The notes: generated by a model from the sequence alone, not told the origin. DNA of 63,198 bases from CAYPCH01 sp964409165 (GCA_964409165.1 CAYPCH010000003.1:1-63198), one strand, 5' to 3'; positions 16,898 to 26,098 are shown, numbered from the stretch's first letter. Program-made: numbers and translations.

Positions 16898-16950
16898 AAT
16901 TATTATATTGACCCTCTTAAAAGTTATAACAAGTTCGAATATAATAATTA
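16898..16950. repeat. AT-rich 13-bp inverted repeat
   Basis: TAATTATTATATT (16898-16910) is the reverse complement of AATATAATAATTA (16938-16950), with a 27-nt loop. It lies just after the M50-like gene and before family I copy 2. It may be a weak terminator or part of the module boundary. Nothing else is visible between 16863 and 16993. Confidence 0.45.
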
Positions 16951-16993
16951 TAAAACTAAAAGCGATTTAAAAGCGTCACCTAACCCTAAAGTT

Positions 16994-17134
16994 ATAACTT
17001 AACTTTCCCACTTATAGTATTTTGAGGCTCTGGTTGCTCACAAGTTAAGGGCAAAAAGTTTACTTTTTGACCGCAGTGAGCAATGCTATGTTAGTGGCAA
17101 AGAGCCCATAAATACTGTGGGAAAGTTGAGTTAT
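16994..17134. repeat. Family I MITE-like palindrome, copy 2
   Basis: The terminal inverted repeats are ATAACTTAACTTTCCCAC (16994-17011) and its complement (17117-17134), with one mismatch. The interior matches copy 1 in reverse orientation, except that one central arm carries CAAGTTAAGGGC. The length is 141 bp and there is no ORF. Its left end is the partner of the solo end at 15253-15281. Confidence 0.9.
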
Positions 17135-17140
17135 AAGATT

Positions 17141-17179
17141 AAAAACCCGAAGGCTATTTATTTAGCTTGCCGGGTTTTT
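17141..17179. terminator. Terminator hairpin beside family I copy 2
   Basis: AAAAACCCG (17141-17149) pairs with CGGGTTTTT (17171-17179), with further pairing of AAGGCTA and TAGCTT inside. It is U-rich at the 3' end in both directions, so it could be bidirectional. Confidence 0.7.
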
Positions 17180-17186
17180 AATTTTG

Positions 17187-17281
17187 TTAGGCCTCTTTCA
17201 TTTCACTCCAAGAGGCCTAACAAAAAAGCTTGGGGACATCGAGTCCCTTGCTTTCTGCCGTATTTTGCTTTCAGGAAATGG
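17187..17281. repeat. Family III palindromic repeat, full copy
   Basis: Arms TTAGGCCTCTT and AAGAGGCCTAA (17210-17220) enclose a TCATTTCACTCC-type loop. They are followed by AAAGCTTGGGGAC/GTCCCTTGCTTT (17222-17254), a terminator-like second hairpin, and then by TTTCAGGAAATGG. The 93-bp sequence at 40869-40961 is a close copy. Half copies occur at 25168, 26088 and 55528. Confidence 0.8.
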
Positions 17282-17370
17282 TCCTAAAGAAGTGATATTG
17301 CTTTATATGGACTGTATGTGTATACTAATAATTAAGTGATATTATATATAAGGTTTTATGGGAGATATTG

Positions 17371-18276
17371 GTGGATAATACAGTTTTCAATCAGGTTATA
17401 GTTTTGTTTTTTGTTATGTTAGTAGGAGTTTATGCTAAAAAAAGAAATATAATTACCGATATAGTTGGTAAGAAATTATCAGAATTGCTATTGCATGTGA
17501 CGATGCCGTTGCTTATAATTACGTCTTTTCAAATGGATTATTCACAAGAGATGATTGCTAACGCGGCAATAGTATTTGCAGTTTCGATAGGTATATTTGC
17601 TTTTTCTGCGATAATTGGACTTTTTCTTTATCGTAATTATCCGCCCCGGAGTCGAAGTGTTTTGAAGTTTGTTACTGTTTTTTCAAACTGCGGTTTCATG
17701 GGATTTCCGGTATTGGAAAGGCTCTATGGTCAGGAAGGTATATTCTATGGGGCAATATATAACATTACCTTTAATATATTTTTATGGTCCTACGGAGTCA
17801 TTCTGTTCGAGAGCGGAGATAAGATGAAGAATCTGAAACGGGCTGTTTTGAACCCGGGGATAATATCTGTTTTTATTGGATTGTTTTTGTTTGTTTTTTC
17901 GATTAGGATTTATCCTCCAATGTTAGAAGCAATGAGTATGATCGGTTCTCTTACTACCCCTATATCAATGCTTGTTATCGGTGCACTTGTTGGAAGTGTA
18001 AGTTTGAAAAGCTTTTTTTCAAGTTTTTCGGTGTATTATGCAGTTTTTATAAGAACCATTGCAATACCGCTTATATCTTTATTTATTCTTAAGTTGATAG
18101 GTGTAGATAAGACTTTAGTGGGAATAAATATTGTATTGACTGCAATGCCAGCGGCAGCAAATACGGCAATCTTTGCAGAACTTTATAACGGAGATGCTTT
18201 ATTGGCATCCCGTATCATAGCTATTTCAACAGTTTTGTCCATAGTAACAATACCTTTAATTAACCTTTTACTGTAA
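17371..18276 (+). CDS. Auxin efflux carrier (AEC) family transporter
   Basis: This is an integral membrane protein of about 301 aa with some ten hydrophobic segments in two halves. The pattern VFNQVIVLFFVMLVGVYAKK...ITDIVGKKLSELLLHVTMPLLI and the conserved FSNCGFMGFPVLERLYG are typical of AEC permeases. The second half has GALVGSVSLKSFF and AMPAAANTAIFAELYNGD. Bacterial members export or import small organic acids; the substrate here is unknown. GTG 17371 with GGGAG 6 bp upstream is preferred over TTG 17368. It stands alone, between repeat elements and sigI. Confidence 0.92.
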   Translation: MDNTVFNQVIVLFFVMLVGVYAKKRNIITDIVGKKLSELLLHVTMPLLIITSFQMDYSQEMIANAAIVFAVSIGIFAFSAIIGLFLYRNYPPRSRSVLKFVTVFSNCGFMGFPVLERLYGQEGIFYGAIYNITFNIFLWSYGVILFESGDKMKNLKRAVLNPGIISVFIGLFLFVFSIRIYPPMLEAMSMIGSLTTPISMLVIGALVGSVSLKSFFSSFSVYYAVFIRTIAIPLISLFILKLIGVDKTLVGINIVLTAMPAAANTAIFAELYNGDALLASRIIAISTVLSIVTIPLINLLL

Positions 18277-18509
18277 GAGGATGCTATCCTAAGGAATATC
18301 GATGGTGTCTTGGACATTTGCTTATTTTCTGTAGAATTATCAAAAAGCGACATATATTTTATATAATTACGAAATTTAAATTGTGGATTATAGATAAGAA
18401 TTGTCACTTTTTGCTCAGGCATCTTGGAGTGAAATACGGGAGGCAAAATTGAGTACTCTTAATGGGTACGAAGTTTTAGTTGAAATGTTTTAAAGGGGTG
18501 AGGTGTCTT

Positions 18510-19253
18510 TTGATTTGCTTTACGGTCTACAATACTGATGGCGAACTCGTACAAGATATTATCCACAAAATTAAAAGCGGGGATAGCCAGCTTAGAGAAA
18601 AATTTATTAGAGATTATATACCATTTATATTAAAAGTGGTTTCAAAAAGTGTCCATGGAAAAAGTAACCTTAAAAACAGCGATGAATACAGCATTGGGCT
18701 TATTGCATTTAATGAGGCTATAGAAAAATATGACAGAAGTAAATGTGAGCATGCTTTTAACTTTTTTAGTTTTGCAGAGCAAATAATAAAAAGAAGAATA
18801 ATTGATTACATCAGATTTGTTTCGAAAAGCAATAATGAGATACCTTTTTCTTATTTTAAGGAGAGCCCTGGGTCAGTTGAGGAAGAGTATCTGAAAGATC
18901 AGACGGTACATAGTTTTGACAGGATGGAACTTTTTCAGGAGATAAAGCATTTTGACAAAGTGTTGAGTGCATTTGGACTAAAAGTAAGTGAACTTCATAA
19001 ATATACTCCAAAACACAAGGATTCAAGAGAGATGTGTGTTGAAGTAGCTAAAAAAATAGCCGGGAATAAGGAAATTTACCAAAAGATTATTAGTAAAAAG
19101 TACTTTCCTATGAAGGATCTTACGAAAATAGTAAGTGTTCATCCTAGAACTATAGAAAGGAACAGGGAATATATAATTTCTATTTCTTTGGTATATGGAA
19201 ACGGGTATGAGCATTTGCAGTCTTATCTTGGAAGTAATGGTTATAAGGAGTGA
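18510..19253 (+). CDS. sigI: RNA polymerase sigma factor SigI
   Basis: This sigma-70-related alternative factor, about 247 aa, has a region-2-like part (FIRDYIPFILKVVSK, DEYSIGLIAFNEAIEKYD, FNFFSFAEQIIKRRIIDYIR) and a SigI-type C-terminal HTH (MKDLTKIVSVHPRTIERNREYI). In cellulosomal clostridia SigI factors drive glycanase genes in response to extracellular polysaccharide and are held by their RsgI partner. The TTG at 18510 follows GGGGTGAGGTG at good distance; a TTG at 18480 is in frame but badly placed. rsgI follows after 5 bp. No SigI promoter could be assigned with confidence. Confidence 0.94.
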   Translation: MICFTVYNTDGELVQDIIHKIKSGDSQLREKFIRDYIPFILKVVSKSVHGKSNLKNSDEYSIGLIAFNEAIEKYDRSKCEHAFNFFSFAEQIIKRRIIDYIRFVSKSNNEIPFSYFKESPGSVEEEYLKDQTVHSFDRMELFQEIKHFDKVLSAFGLKVSELHKYTPKHKDSREMCVEVAKKIAGNKEIYQKIISKKYFPMKDLTKIVSVHPRTIERNREYIISISLVYGNGYEHLQSYLGSNGYKE

Positions 19254-19258
19254 AAGCA

Positions 19259-21172
19259 ATGAGTTATAAAGGCATAGTAATAGGCATTGACATGAATAGT
19301 GTAACAGTAATGACTAAAGACAATATGTATCATAAAATAAAAAGAAAGCCGGCCATGTATTTAAGTCAGGAGGTTGAGTTCAAAGAGTCGGATATTATAA
19401 ATGCCTGGTATATAGCAAAGAGGCTTGTTGCATTATCTGCGGGCTTTTTGATATTACTGGGAATTTCGTTGTATTTTAATTTGTTTTCTGCTTTAAACAT
19501 AGGCAATGAGGAATTTGCGTATGTATGCATTGAAGTCAATCCCTCTGTGGAGTTTACAATAGACAAGAGCGAGAATGTTTTAAAGGCTGAAGGTCAAAAC
19601 AGTGGTACAGACGAAATACTGCAAAGTATGAACCTTAAGGGAACAAAACTGGAAGATGCTTTAAAGATGTTAATGGGCAAATATGATGATTTGGGAATTA
19701 TAGGGACGGACAGCAAAGATTACTATTTGATTTCCGGCTGTGTCAACCCTGATAGCAAACAGGCTCGGAATGACATTGATTATGCTGATTTCAGGATAGC
19801 AAGGATATTAGGCAACATGGAGGAAGTTGTAAATGGTTCTGTATCTGGCAACAGGGAGGTTTTAATGCTGAAAACAGAACCGGCGGAAAGGAAAAAGGCA
19901 AAATTTTACAACTTGTCATTGGGAAGATACGTGCTACTCAGTGAGCTTAACAATAAGGGAAATGAAATATCGGTCGAAGAGGTAAAAATGTATGCGATAA
20001 AGGATCTTGTTGAATTATATAAAATTAAGGATGCTAATGCTTATACAGCATCAACTCTACCGGTTGATGTTACCCCGGAACCGGAAATATCACCGTTGCA
20101 AACCCCGATAATTTCGGAAGAACCAATCCTAGAAGTATCAAAAGAACCAGTTCCTGAAGTATCAAATGTACTGGTTCATACGCCGATGCCAACTGCTGTA
20201 AAAACTGCGGAAGCCTTTAAAACACATACTCCAAAGATAAACACGCCTTTGCCTTTACCTACAGAAGAATACAAACCTGGGACGGGCTTAAGAGGAGAGT
20301 ATTATGATAATGTCGATCTTACAGATCTCAAACTTGTACGTATTGACCCTGTTATCAGTTTTTACTGGGGGAATGGAGTGCCGGGGCCGGAGATCAGGGA
20401 CAATGAGGCTTGTAGCATTCGCTGGACCGGACAAATACGGACTGAGCACAGCGAGGTGTATAAATTCTATGTAACACGTGACAATGGAGTAAGGTTGTGG
20501 ATTGATAATAAACTGATAATAGATAAATGGGATTATGGATATAATGAGGTCAATGAAGGTGCAATATATCTTGAAAGCGGACGGAAATACGATATTAGGA
20601 TTGAGTATTTTAACAGTATGGGTCAGGGGTTTGTCATACTTGAGTGGAGCAGTAACAGTGTGGATAAAGCAGTTATTCCGAGGAGATATTTTTATCCTTC
20701 GAATGAGCCTATTGCTGAGGTTAAAGAAAAGATTCCCGGAGATGGTATAGGACTTAATTGCGAATACTTTGATGATGGTAAATTAAAGGAACTAAAGCAC
20801 ACCGGAATTGACCCTACAATAAACTTTAACTGGGGTATGGGAACACCTCATAAAAACATAACCAATGACCAGAATTTCAGTATTAGATGGACAGGACAGA
20901 TACAGCCGGTTTATAGTGAAGAGTATGTATTCTACCTGAACCATGATGATGGCGTAAGGTTGTGGATTAATGACAAGCTTGTTTTGGACAAGTGGATTCA
21001 GTGTGCTGAAACTATATCAAAAACAGAAAAGATACTACTTAAAAAAGGTAAGAAATATAACATAAAGCTGGAGTACTTAAATATTGAGAAAGTTGGACTT
21101 GTCAGACTGGAATGGAGCAGTCCGAACACTAAAAAATCCATAGTTCCGAAAAGTTGCCTTTATCCAGACTAA
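19259..21172 (+). CDS. rsgI: RsgI-type anti-sigma factor with tandem PA14 carbohydrate-sensing domains
   Basis: This 637-aa single-pass membrane protein has a cytoplasmic anti-sigma domain (1-55) that would bind SigI, a membrane helix at about 55-77, and an extracytoplasmic domain with YVCIEVNPSVEF. The Asn94-Pro95 bond there matches the autoproteolysis site described for SEAL domains of RsgI proteins. A Pro/Glu/Thr-rich linker spans about 262-335. Two PA14 domains (about 340-480 and 493-637) repeat the pattern GLRGEYYDN/GLNCEYFDD, SIRWTGQI, D(N/D)GVRLWI(D/N) and LEWSS. PA14 in RsgI binds plant-wall polysaccharide such as pectin in related species. ATG 19259 follows TAAGGAG; a GTG at 19250 overlaps the ribosome site. 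Confidence 0.95.
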   Translation: MSYKGIVIGIDMNSVTVMTKDNMYHKIKRKPAMYLSQEVEFKESDIINAWYIAKRLVALSAGFLILLGISLYFNLFSALNIGNEEFAYVCIEVNPSVEFTIDKSENVLKAEGQNSGTDEILQSMNLKGTKLEDALKMLMGKYDDLGIIGTDSKDYYLISGCVNPDSKQARNDIDYADFRIARILGNMEEVVNGSVSGNREVLMLKTEPAERKKAKFYNLSLGRYVLLSELNNKGNEISVEEVKMYAIKDLVELYKIKDANAYTASTLPVDVTPEPEISPLQTPIISEEPILEVSKEPVPEVSNVLVHTPMPTAVKTAEAFKTHTPKINTPLPLPTEEYKPGTGLRGEYYDNVDLTDLKLVRIDPVISFYWGNGVPGPEIRDNEACSIRWTGQIRTEHSEVYKFYVTRDNGVRLWIDNKLIIDKWDYGYNEVNEGAIYLESGRKYDIRIEYFNSMGQGFVILEWSSNSVDKAVIPRRYFYPSNEPIAEVKEKIPGDGIGLNCEYFDDGKLKELKHTGIDPTINFNWGMGTPHKNITNDQNFSIRWTGQIQPVYSEEYVFYLNHDDGVRLWINDKLVLDKWIQCAETISKTEKILLKKGKKYNIKLEYLNIEKVGLVRLEWSSPNTKKSIVPKSCLYPD

Positions 21173-21198
21173 AATCTGAAACAATATGTCAGTTATTT

Positions 21199-21246
21199 AT
21201 TACTGCATTAACGGGTATTATTAATAATACTCGTTAATGCAGTAAT
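21199..21246. terminator. Bidirectional terminator after rsgI
   Basis: A near-perfect 48-bp palindrome runs from ATTACTGCATTAACG to CGTTAATGCAGTAAT and is followed by ATTTTAG. It is placed 26 bp after the rsgI stop. Confidence 0.85.
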
Positions 21247-21418
21247 ATTTTAGTCTACAGCAGAACAATAATTATAATTCGTTTTGCATTTTAGAATCTT
21301 CTCTTATTTATTTTTCTGAAATACCCGATATTATATTTATATATTGTAGCAAAGTGCCCCTTATCTTAAATTTGTTTCTATATCCGGGGTTTAGAGCAGA
21401 TAATGGAGGATAGAGTTC

Positions 21419-22978
21419 ATGGATGAGAATAAATACTATTCAGGATCCGACGATGATTTGGTGTTTTTGGAAGAGGATGCAGATACTAAAAATTTAGAAT
21501 ACAATAAGTGGAAAGTTCTAATTGTAGATGATGAAGTGACAGTTCATACTATTTCCAATCTAGTGCTGAATGATTTTATTTATGAGGGCAAAGGTATTGA
21601 AATTTTAAATGCTTATTCTTCAGAGGAAGCTGAAAAAGTAATGGAGGAAAACCCTGATATTGCGGTAATCCTGCTGGATGTTGTAATGGAGGATCAAGAC
21701 TCAGGCTTAAAGCTTGTTAAATATATAAGACAGTGCTTGAACAATAAACTGGTAAGGATTATTCTAAGGACCGGACAACCTGGATTTGCACCTGAAAGAA
21801 AGGTAATAATTGAATATGATATTAACGATTATAAACTGAAAAGTGAATTGACTTCTGAAAGGTTTATTGTGTCTGTAGTTACGGCGTTAAGGAGCTATAA
21901 TGATCTTCTCGTCCTTAGTGTTAACAAAAAAAGTCTTGAAAAGATTATTGACACTTCATATTCATTGTTTTCAATAAGAAGTTTTAGTGATATCATATCC
22001 GAGGTTTTGCCTCAATTGATATCTATTCTTGAGCTTAACAAAAATGCTCTTAAAAACAGGGCTTCAGGTTTTACTGCCATAAAAGATAAAGATAAATTTG
22101 TGGTAAAGTCTGCGGCAGGTGAGTTTGTCGATAGTGTCAATAAGAATATTGATGATATTATTGGTAAAACATCCCTTGAGAGTGTAAAAAGGGCATTGAA
22201 TGAAGAAAGAAATATTTATACTGGAAATGAGATTATTTCATATATAAAAAGCCAGTCTGGGGCAGAAAATCTTATATATTTAAAAGAACTAAATGGGCTT
22301 AATGAGTTTAGCAAAGATATGGTAGAAATATTCTGTAGCAATCTTTCAATTGCTCTTGATAATATTATTTTGAACAGGGAATTGGAAATGTCCCAGAGGG
22401 AAATTATATTTACTTTGGGTGAAATAGCTGAAGGCAGGTCAAAAGAGACAGGTCAACACGTAAAAAAGGTGGCTGAGTATACAAATATAATAGCTCTAGG
22501 ATACGGAATGTCGCCGGAAGAAGCAGGAGTATTAAGAATGGCTGCCTCTATGCATGATATAGGAAAGATTGGAATCCCAGATTCTGTTTTACACAAGCCG
22601 GGCAAATTTACTCCCGAGGAGTATGAGATTATGAAGAAGCATTGCCAGCTGGGATGCGATATGCTCAAAAATTCAAATCGGAGTATTATGAAGGCAGCGG
22701 CAATAATTGCACTTGAGCATCACGAAAAATACGATGGAACCGGATATCCGAAGGGGTTAAAGGGAGAAGATATTCATATTTACGGAAGAATAACAGCAAT
22801 TGCCGATGTTTTTGATGCCCTTGGAAGACAGCGTGTATATAAAAACGCTTGGAAAGTTGATGAGATATTTGAGTATTTGAGGAAGGAAAAAGGAAAACAT
22901 TTTGATCCGACGCTTCTGGATGTTTTTTTTAATGAGGTGGATAAAATTTTGGGTATTATGGAGCATTATACGGAATAA
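21419..22978 (+). CDS. Response regulator with DUF3369 and HD-GYP phosphodiesterase domain
   Basis: This 519-aa cytosolic two-component output protein has a receiver domain at about 30-155 (LIVDDEVTVHTIS, phosphoacceptor in VILLDVVMED, RTGQP). A DUF3369 segment spans about 170-320. The C-terminal HD-GYP domain has MHDIGKIGIPD (His379-Asp380) and HHEKYDGTGYPKGL, so it should hydrolyse c-di-GMP. ATG 21419 follows ATGGAGGA. The sensor kinase encoded 93 bp downstream is the likely partner. With the GGDEF-EAL protein at 1197 this is the second c-di-GMP enzyme in the window. Confidence 0.94.
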   Translation: MDENKYYSGSDDDLVFLEEDADTKNLEYNKWKVLIVDDEVTVHTISNLVLNDFIYEGKGIEILNAYSSEEAEKVMEENPDIAVILLDVVMEDQDSGLKLVKYIRQCLNNKLVRIILRTGQPGFAPERKVIIEYDINDYKLKSELTSERFIVSVVTALRSYNDLLVLSVNKKSLEKIIDTSYSLFSIRSFSDIISEVLPQLISILELNKNALKNRASGFTAIKDKDKFVVKSAAGEFVDSVNKNIDDIIGKTSLESVKRALNEERNIYTGNEIISYIKSQSGAENLIYLKELNGLNEFSKDMVEIFCSNLSIALDNIILNRELEMSQREIIFTLGEIAEGRSKETGQHVKKVAEYTNIIALGYGMSPEEAGVLRMAASMHDIGKIGIPDSVLHKPGKFTPEEYEIMKKHCQLGCDMLKNSNRSIMKAAAIIALEHHEKYDGTGYPKGLKGEDIHIYGRITAIADVFDALGRQRVYKNAWKVDEIFEYLRKEKGKHFDPTLLDVFFNEVDKILGIMEHYTE

Positions 22979-23071
22979 AAAACGGATGCAAGTGCATGAG
23001 TTGATTTATACTGAAAGGAATGGTTTTTTATTAGTAAAAAAACTTCAAATACTATAAGAAAGCTTTCAGGG

Positions 23072-25138
23072 ATGTTATTGAATCCAATAAAACTTAAGAT
23101 TTTCAGTAATTTAAGTATAAGGTTCAGACTTCTATTGTTTTTTTTCATAGTTATTATGATACCTCTGCTTCTTGTTGGTTTTATTTCGGACTATATGATG
23201 AAAGGTGCACTGTCAAATCAGGTTCAGACTTCCTATATGGAGATTGTAAAGCAGGTTTGTGAAGTTACCGATATTTCCATGGAAGAAGTTGAGAGAAAGC
23301 TGAAAGCTGGAAGTAGCGATAGCAGGCTTTGGGCAGCACTTGGAAGCCGTGCTGGAAAAAGTCCTATAACGGAGTATGAAGATGCTGGTTATATACAAAG
23401 CTTTTTGCACAGCCTGTACGCTAACGACAGGACATTTGAAGGTGCAGGGATAATTACGGAATATGGTGCTTATGGGAATCTATTTTCCAAGGTTTATTTG
23501 AACCAAAACGATTTTTTTAAAACCCCTTTATATAAGGCTGTCCACAATGCTGATGGGGGTGTTGTGTGGGAGGGAGCCCATGAAGACACTTTTGGAAGCC
23601 GGAGAATAGTTATAACTGCTGCGAGGCTTGAAAAACATGGAGGTAGTGGTCAGCAACTGGGTGTAAGTGTTGTCAATATAAAACCGGAGTTTTTCAAAAA
23701 CATTCTGAGCAAGGTTTCTACCGTAGATACTGATAGTATAAAACTTTTCATTGCAGAACCTGATATGAGGGTTGTTGCCGGTATAGGTGATGATAGTTTG
23801 GAAGGGTTTGTTTTTAGCGACAGTGATCTGGTTGAAGAAATGAACAAAGAATATAAGAAAACTGACGAGGGGTTTTTCTGTTATAAAGATAGTTTGATGT
23901 TTTTTGATACCATTTCCCTTACAGGTTGGAGAATTATTGCGGTAGTTAAGGATGAAATTATTATGAAACCGGTTCAGGAAGTTAGAATGCAGGTGTTCTG
24001 GATTGCATTTATCAGTATTGCAATTTCCTTTATGCTTGCACTTTCCATGGCTAAAAATGTAACCGAACCTATTAAGAGTATAGTGAATGTTATGAAAAAA
24101 GCTGAGAAGGGAGATCTTGATGCAAAATGTGAGGATTACGGTAATTATGAAATGTCTTTTCTTTCAAGATCCTTTAATAATATGATGAATGAAGTAAAGA
24201 AATCAAAGAACGAACTTGAAAAACTAAATAAGGATCTTGAGCAAAGAGTTGAAGAAAGAACCAGTCAGCTTAAAATAGCAAATGAGGAACTGATACAGCT
24301 TAATAATCAGCTTAATGACTATGCCAGGGATCAACAGGAAAAGAATATTGAATTAGAACAGGCTCTCGATACCATTAGAGAAACGCAAAAGCATCTTGTG
24401 GAGTCTGAGAAAATGGCTGCATTAGGCAATATGGTAGCCGGAGTGGCACATGAAATTAATACTCCTGTAGGTGTGAGTGTTACGGCAGTAACTTATCTGC
24501 TTGAGAAAACAAAGGAGATTGAGAAATCATATATAACAAACCAGTTAAAGAAATCGGTGCTGGAAAAATATATTAAAGTGGCTGTCGAATCCGCTTCGGC
24601 AGCTTATTCGAATCTTCAAAAGGCATCGAATCTGATTAAAAGCTTCAAAAGAGTTTCGGCTGATACAACAAATGAAGAAAAGACCATATTCAATGTTTCC
24701 GAATATTTGAACAACATTGTAATAGCGCTAAGTCCTGAATTCAAGGGCAAAGACTATAATATCGTTATACAGTGCGATAAGGATATTGAGATGTTTTCAT
24801 ATCCCGGCTCCTTATCTCAGATATTTACCAACCTTATAATGAACTCTGTAATACATGGTTTTGAAAAAGGTTCTAAGGGCAATATCAAAATTGATGTGTT
24901 CAAAGAGGATAACAAAATCATATTTGAATATTCAGATGACGGAAAGGGTATCCCAGAGAGCATCAGAGAAAGGATTTTTGACATGTTTTTTACTACTAAA
25001 AGGTCTGACGGGGGAACAGGATTAGGTCTTAATATAGTCTATAATATTGTTACACAAAACCTTGGAGGGTACATAAAAGTAATAAGTGAAGTCGGAAAGG
25101 GTACATCATTTGTAATAGAAATTCCGGTTTTGGGTTAA
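23072..25138 (+). CDS. Membrane sensor histidine kinase
   Basis: The 688-aa protein has a membrane helix at about 17-40, an extracytoplasmic sensor (about 45-300, Cache-like by position), a second helix (about 308-328), HAMP (NVTEPIKSIVNVMKKAEKGD) and a long coiled coil. The HisKA domain has His460 in GVAHEINTPVG. The ATPase domain has FTNLIMNSVIHGFEKG, DDGKGIP and GTGLGLNIVYNIV. It follows the HD-GYP response regulator gene and is probably its kinase. ATG 23072 has no Shine-Dalgarno. AAAGGAA at 23014-23020 is instead placed for an in-frame ATT at 23030, which would add 14 residues. Confidence 0.92.
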   Translation: MLLNPIKLKIFSNLSIRFRLLLFFFIVIMIPLLLVGFISDYMMKGALSNQVQTSYMEIVKQVCEVTDISMEEVERKLKAGSSDSRLWAALGSRAGKSPITEYEDAGYIQSFLHSLYANDRTFEGAGIITEYGAYGNLFSKVYLNQNDFFKTPLYKAVHNADGGVVWEGAHEDTFGSRRIVITAARLEKHGGSGQQLGVSVVNIKPEFFKNILSKVSTVDTDSIKLFIAEPDMRVVAGIGDDSLEGFVFSDSDLVEEMNKEYKKTDEGFFCYKDSLMFFDTISLTGWRIIAVVKDEIIMKPVQEVRMQVFWIAFISIAISFMLALSMAKNVTEPIKSIVNVMKKAEKGDLDAKCEDYGNYEMSFLSRSFNNMMNEVKKSKNELEKLNKDLEQRVEERTSQLKIANEELIQLNNQLNDYARDQQEKNIELEQALDTIRETQKHLVESEKMAALGNMVAGVAHEINTPVGVSVTAVTYLLEKTKEIEKSYITNQLKKSVLEKYIKVAVESASAAYSNLQKASNLIKSFKRVSADTTNEEKTIFNVSEYLNNIVIALSPEFKGKDYNIVIQCDKDIEMFSYPGSLSQIFTNLIMNSVIHGFEKGSKGNIKIDVFKEDNKIIFEYSDDGKGIPESIRERIFDMFFTTKRSDGGTGLGLNIVYNIVTQNLGGYIKVISEVGKGTSFVIEIPVLG

Positions 25139-25152
25139 TAGATTGATATATT

Positions 25153-25178
25153 GTAGAAGTGAAATGAAAGAGGTCTAA
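25153..25178. repeat. Family III half copy
   Basis: AAGAGGTCTAA (25168-25178) is preceded by GAAGTGAAATGA. Read on the other strand this is the arm plus loop of the full copies at 17187 and 40869. The terminator hairpin at 25178 follows immediately. Confidence 0.65.
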
Positions 25179-25211
25179 AAAAGCTCAGGGACTTCGAGCC
25201 CCCGAGCTTTT
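25178..25211. terminator. Bidirectional terminator between histidine kinase and rplY
   Basis: AAAAGCTC...GGG pairs with CCC...GAGCTTTT, giving T-runs in both directions. It serves the two convergent genes ending at 25138 (+) and 25218 (-). Confidence 0.85.
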
Positions 25212-25217
25212 AAATGA

Positions 25218-25841
25218 TTAGTCTTGGATTTCTTCTTTTTCAGCATCCTCTGCCTCTTCTTCATCCTCAATGGCTACTTTGGCTTCAGAGAGCACTAACA
25301 CTAACTTATCCGCTTCAATATCCGGTATTACTCCCTTTGGATACTTAATATCGCCTACATTTACTTTATCATCTGATGTCATATTTGTTATATCGATTTC
25401 CAAATAGTCAGGAATATCCTGAGGCAAACCTTTCACAGGTATTTTATCAAGCTGCGTTAGCACTAAGAGTTTTTTAAACTCTGCCTCTTCCTTACCAATT
25501 ATTTTTATGTCAAGATCCATTTTTATTTCTTCGCTTAATGAAACCTGTTGGAAGTCTACATTCAACAACTCTCTTTTTATGTTTGAATAATGCATTTCTT
25601 TAACCATTGCGGTACTTGATTCTTTTCCGTCAATATCAAGATTAAACAAATAGTTTCTACCGTATTTCGACAGATTCTTTACTACTTCATCTCCTTTTAC
25701 CTTTATTGAAATCGAGTCTTGCCCTTTTCTGCTAATAGTAGCGGGAACATAACCTGTTTTTCTCAGTTGTTTGCTTGCTCTGCTATTTACAGTGTCCCTT
25801 TTCGAAACTGCTATTACAGCTCTTTCACTTTTTGCGTTCAT
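25218..25841 (-). CDS. rplY: 50S ribosomal protein L25 / general stress protein Ctc
   Basis: This 207-aa protein of the long (TL5/Ctc) type binds 5S rRNA. The N-terminal L25 domain (about 1-95) has ASKQLRKTGYVPATISRKG and MVKEMHYSNIKRELLNVDF. The C-terminal beta domain (about 98-190) has IPVKGLPQDIPDYLEIDIT and VNVGDIKYPKGVIP. An acidic tail (EDEEEAEDAEKEE) closes it. A strong sigma-A-type promoter lies at 25962-25990. It stands alone as a monocistronic unit. Confidence 0.96.
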   Translation of the reverse strand: MNAKSERAVIAVSKRDTVNSRASKQLRKTGYVPATISRKGQDSISIKVKGDEVVKNLSKYGRNYLFNLDIDGKESSTAMVKEMHYSNIKRELLNVDFQQVSLSEEIKMDLDIKIIGKEEAEFKKLLVLTQLDKIPVKGLPQDIPDYLEIDITNMTSDDKVNVGDIKYPKGVIPDIEADKLVLVLSEAKVAIEDEEEAEDAEKEEIQD

Positions 25842-25961
25842 AAGAACCTCTCCTCTCTTTTTTTAAAATAACTTGTTTTGAAAAATCGCTGAAATGAACA
25901 TTTTTTATAGGAATAAATACTACATACCTGTTCCTTCAAAATTAACATGAAGGAGATTCCG

Positions 25962-25990
25962 ATTATATCACAGCGATTTTAATAGTACAA
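25962..25990 (-). promoter_or_regulatory. Sigma-A-type promoter of rplY
   Basis: On the minus strand TTGTAC (25990-25985) and TATAAT (25967-25962) are separated by exactly 17 bp. This gives an untranslated leader of about 115 nt before the rplY ATG at 25841. Confidence 0.7.
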
Positions 25991-26080
25991 ATTTATATTA
26001 ATAATGCATTAACTATATCAAATAAATGCAGTACTTTCAAATTTCCAAATAAATGAAACAAATTTTAAATTATACCAGCT

Positions 26081-26098
26081 TCATTCCAAGAGGTCTAA
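26081..26098. repeat. Family III half copy
   Basis: TCATTCCAAGAGGTCTAA contains the conserved arm AAGAGGTCTAA (26088-26098) and part of the loop. A terminator hairpin follows 26 bp downstream. The rest of 25991-26227 holds only that terminator and a direct repeat ATTATTTCCAAAGCAAT (two copies near 26186-26220). Confidence 0.6.

Noticed and set aside
18277..18509. SigI-type autoregulatory promoter upstream of sigI
   Set aside because: CGAA-like -10 candidates occur (for example near 18470), but no matching -35 at proper spacing was found, so no call was made.
23043..23061. TTCAAATACTATAAGAAAG as a degenerate family I end
   Set aside because: It matches part of the family I terminus (CAAAATACTATAAG), but the GTGGGAAAGTT tip is missing and it may be coding for the kinase N-terminus.
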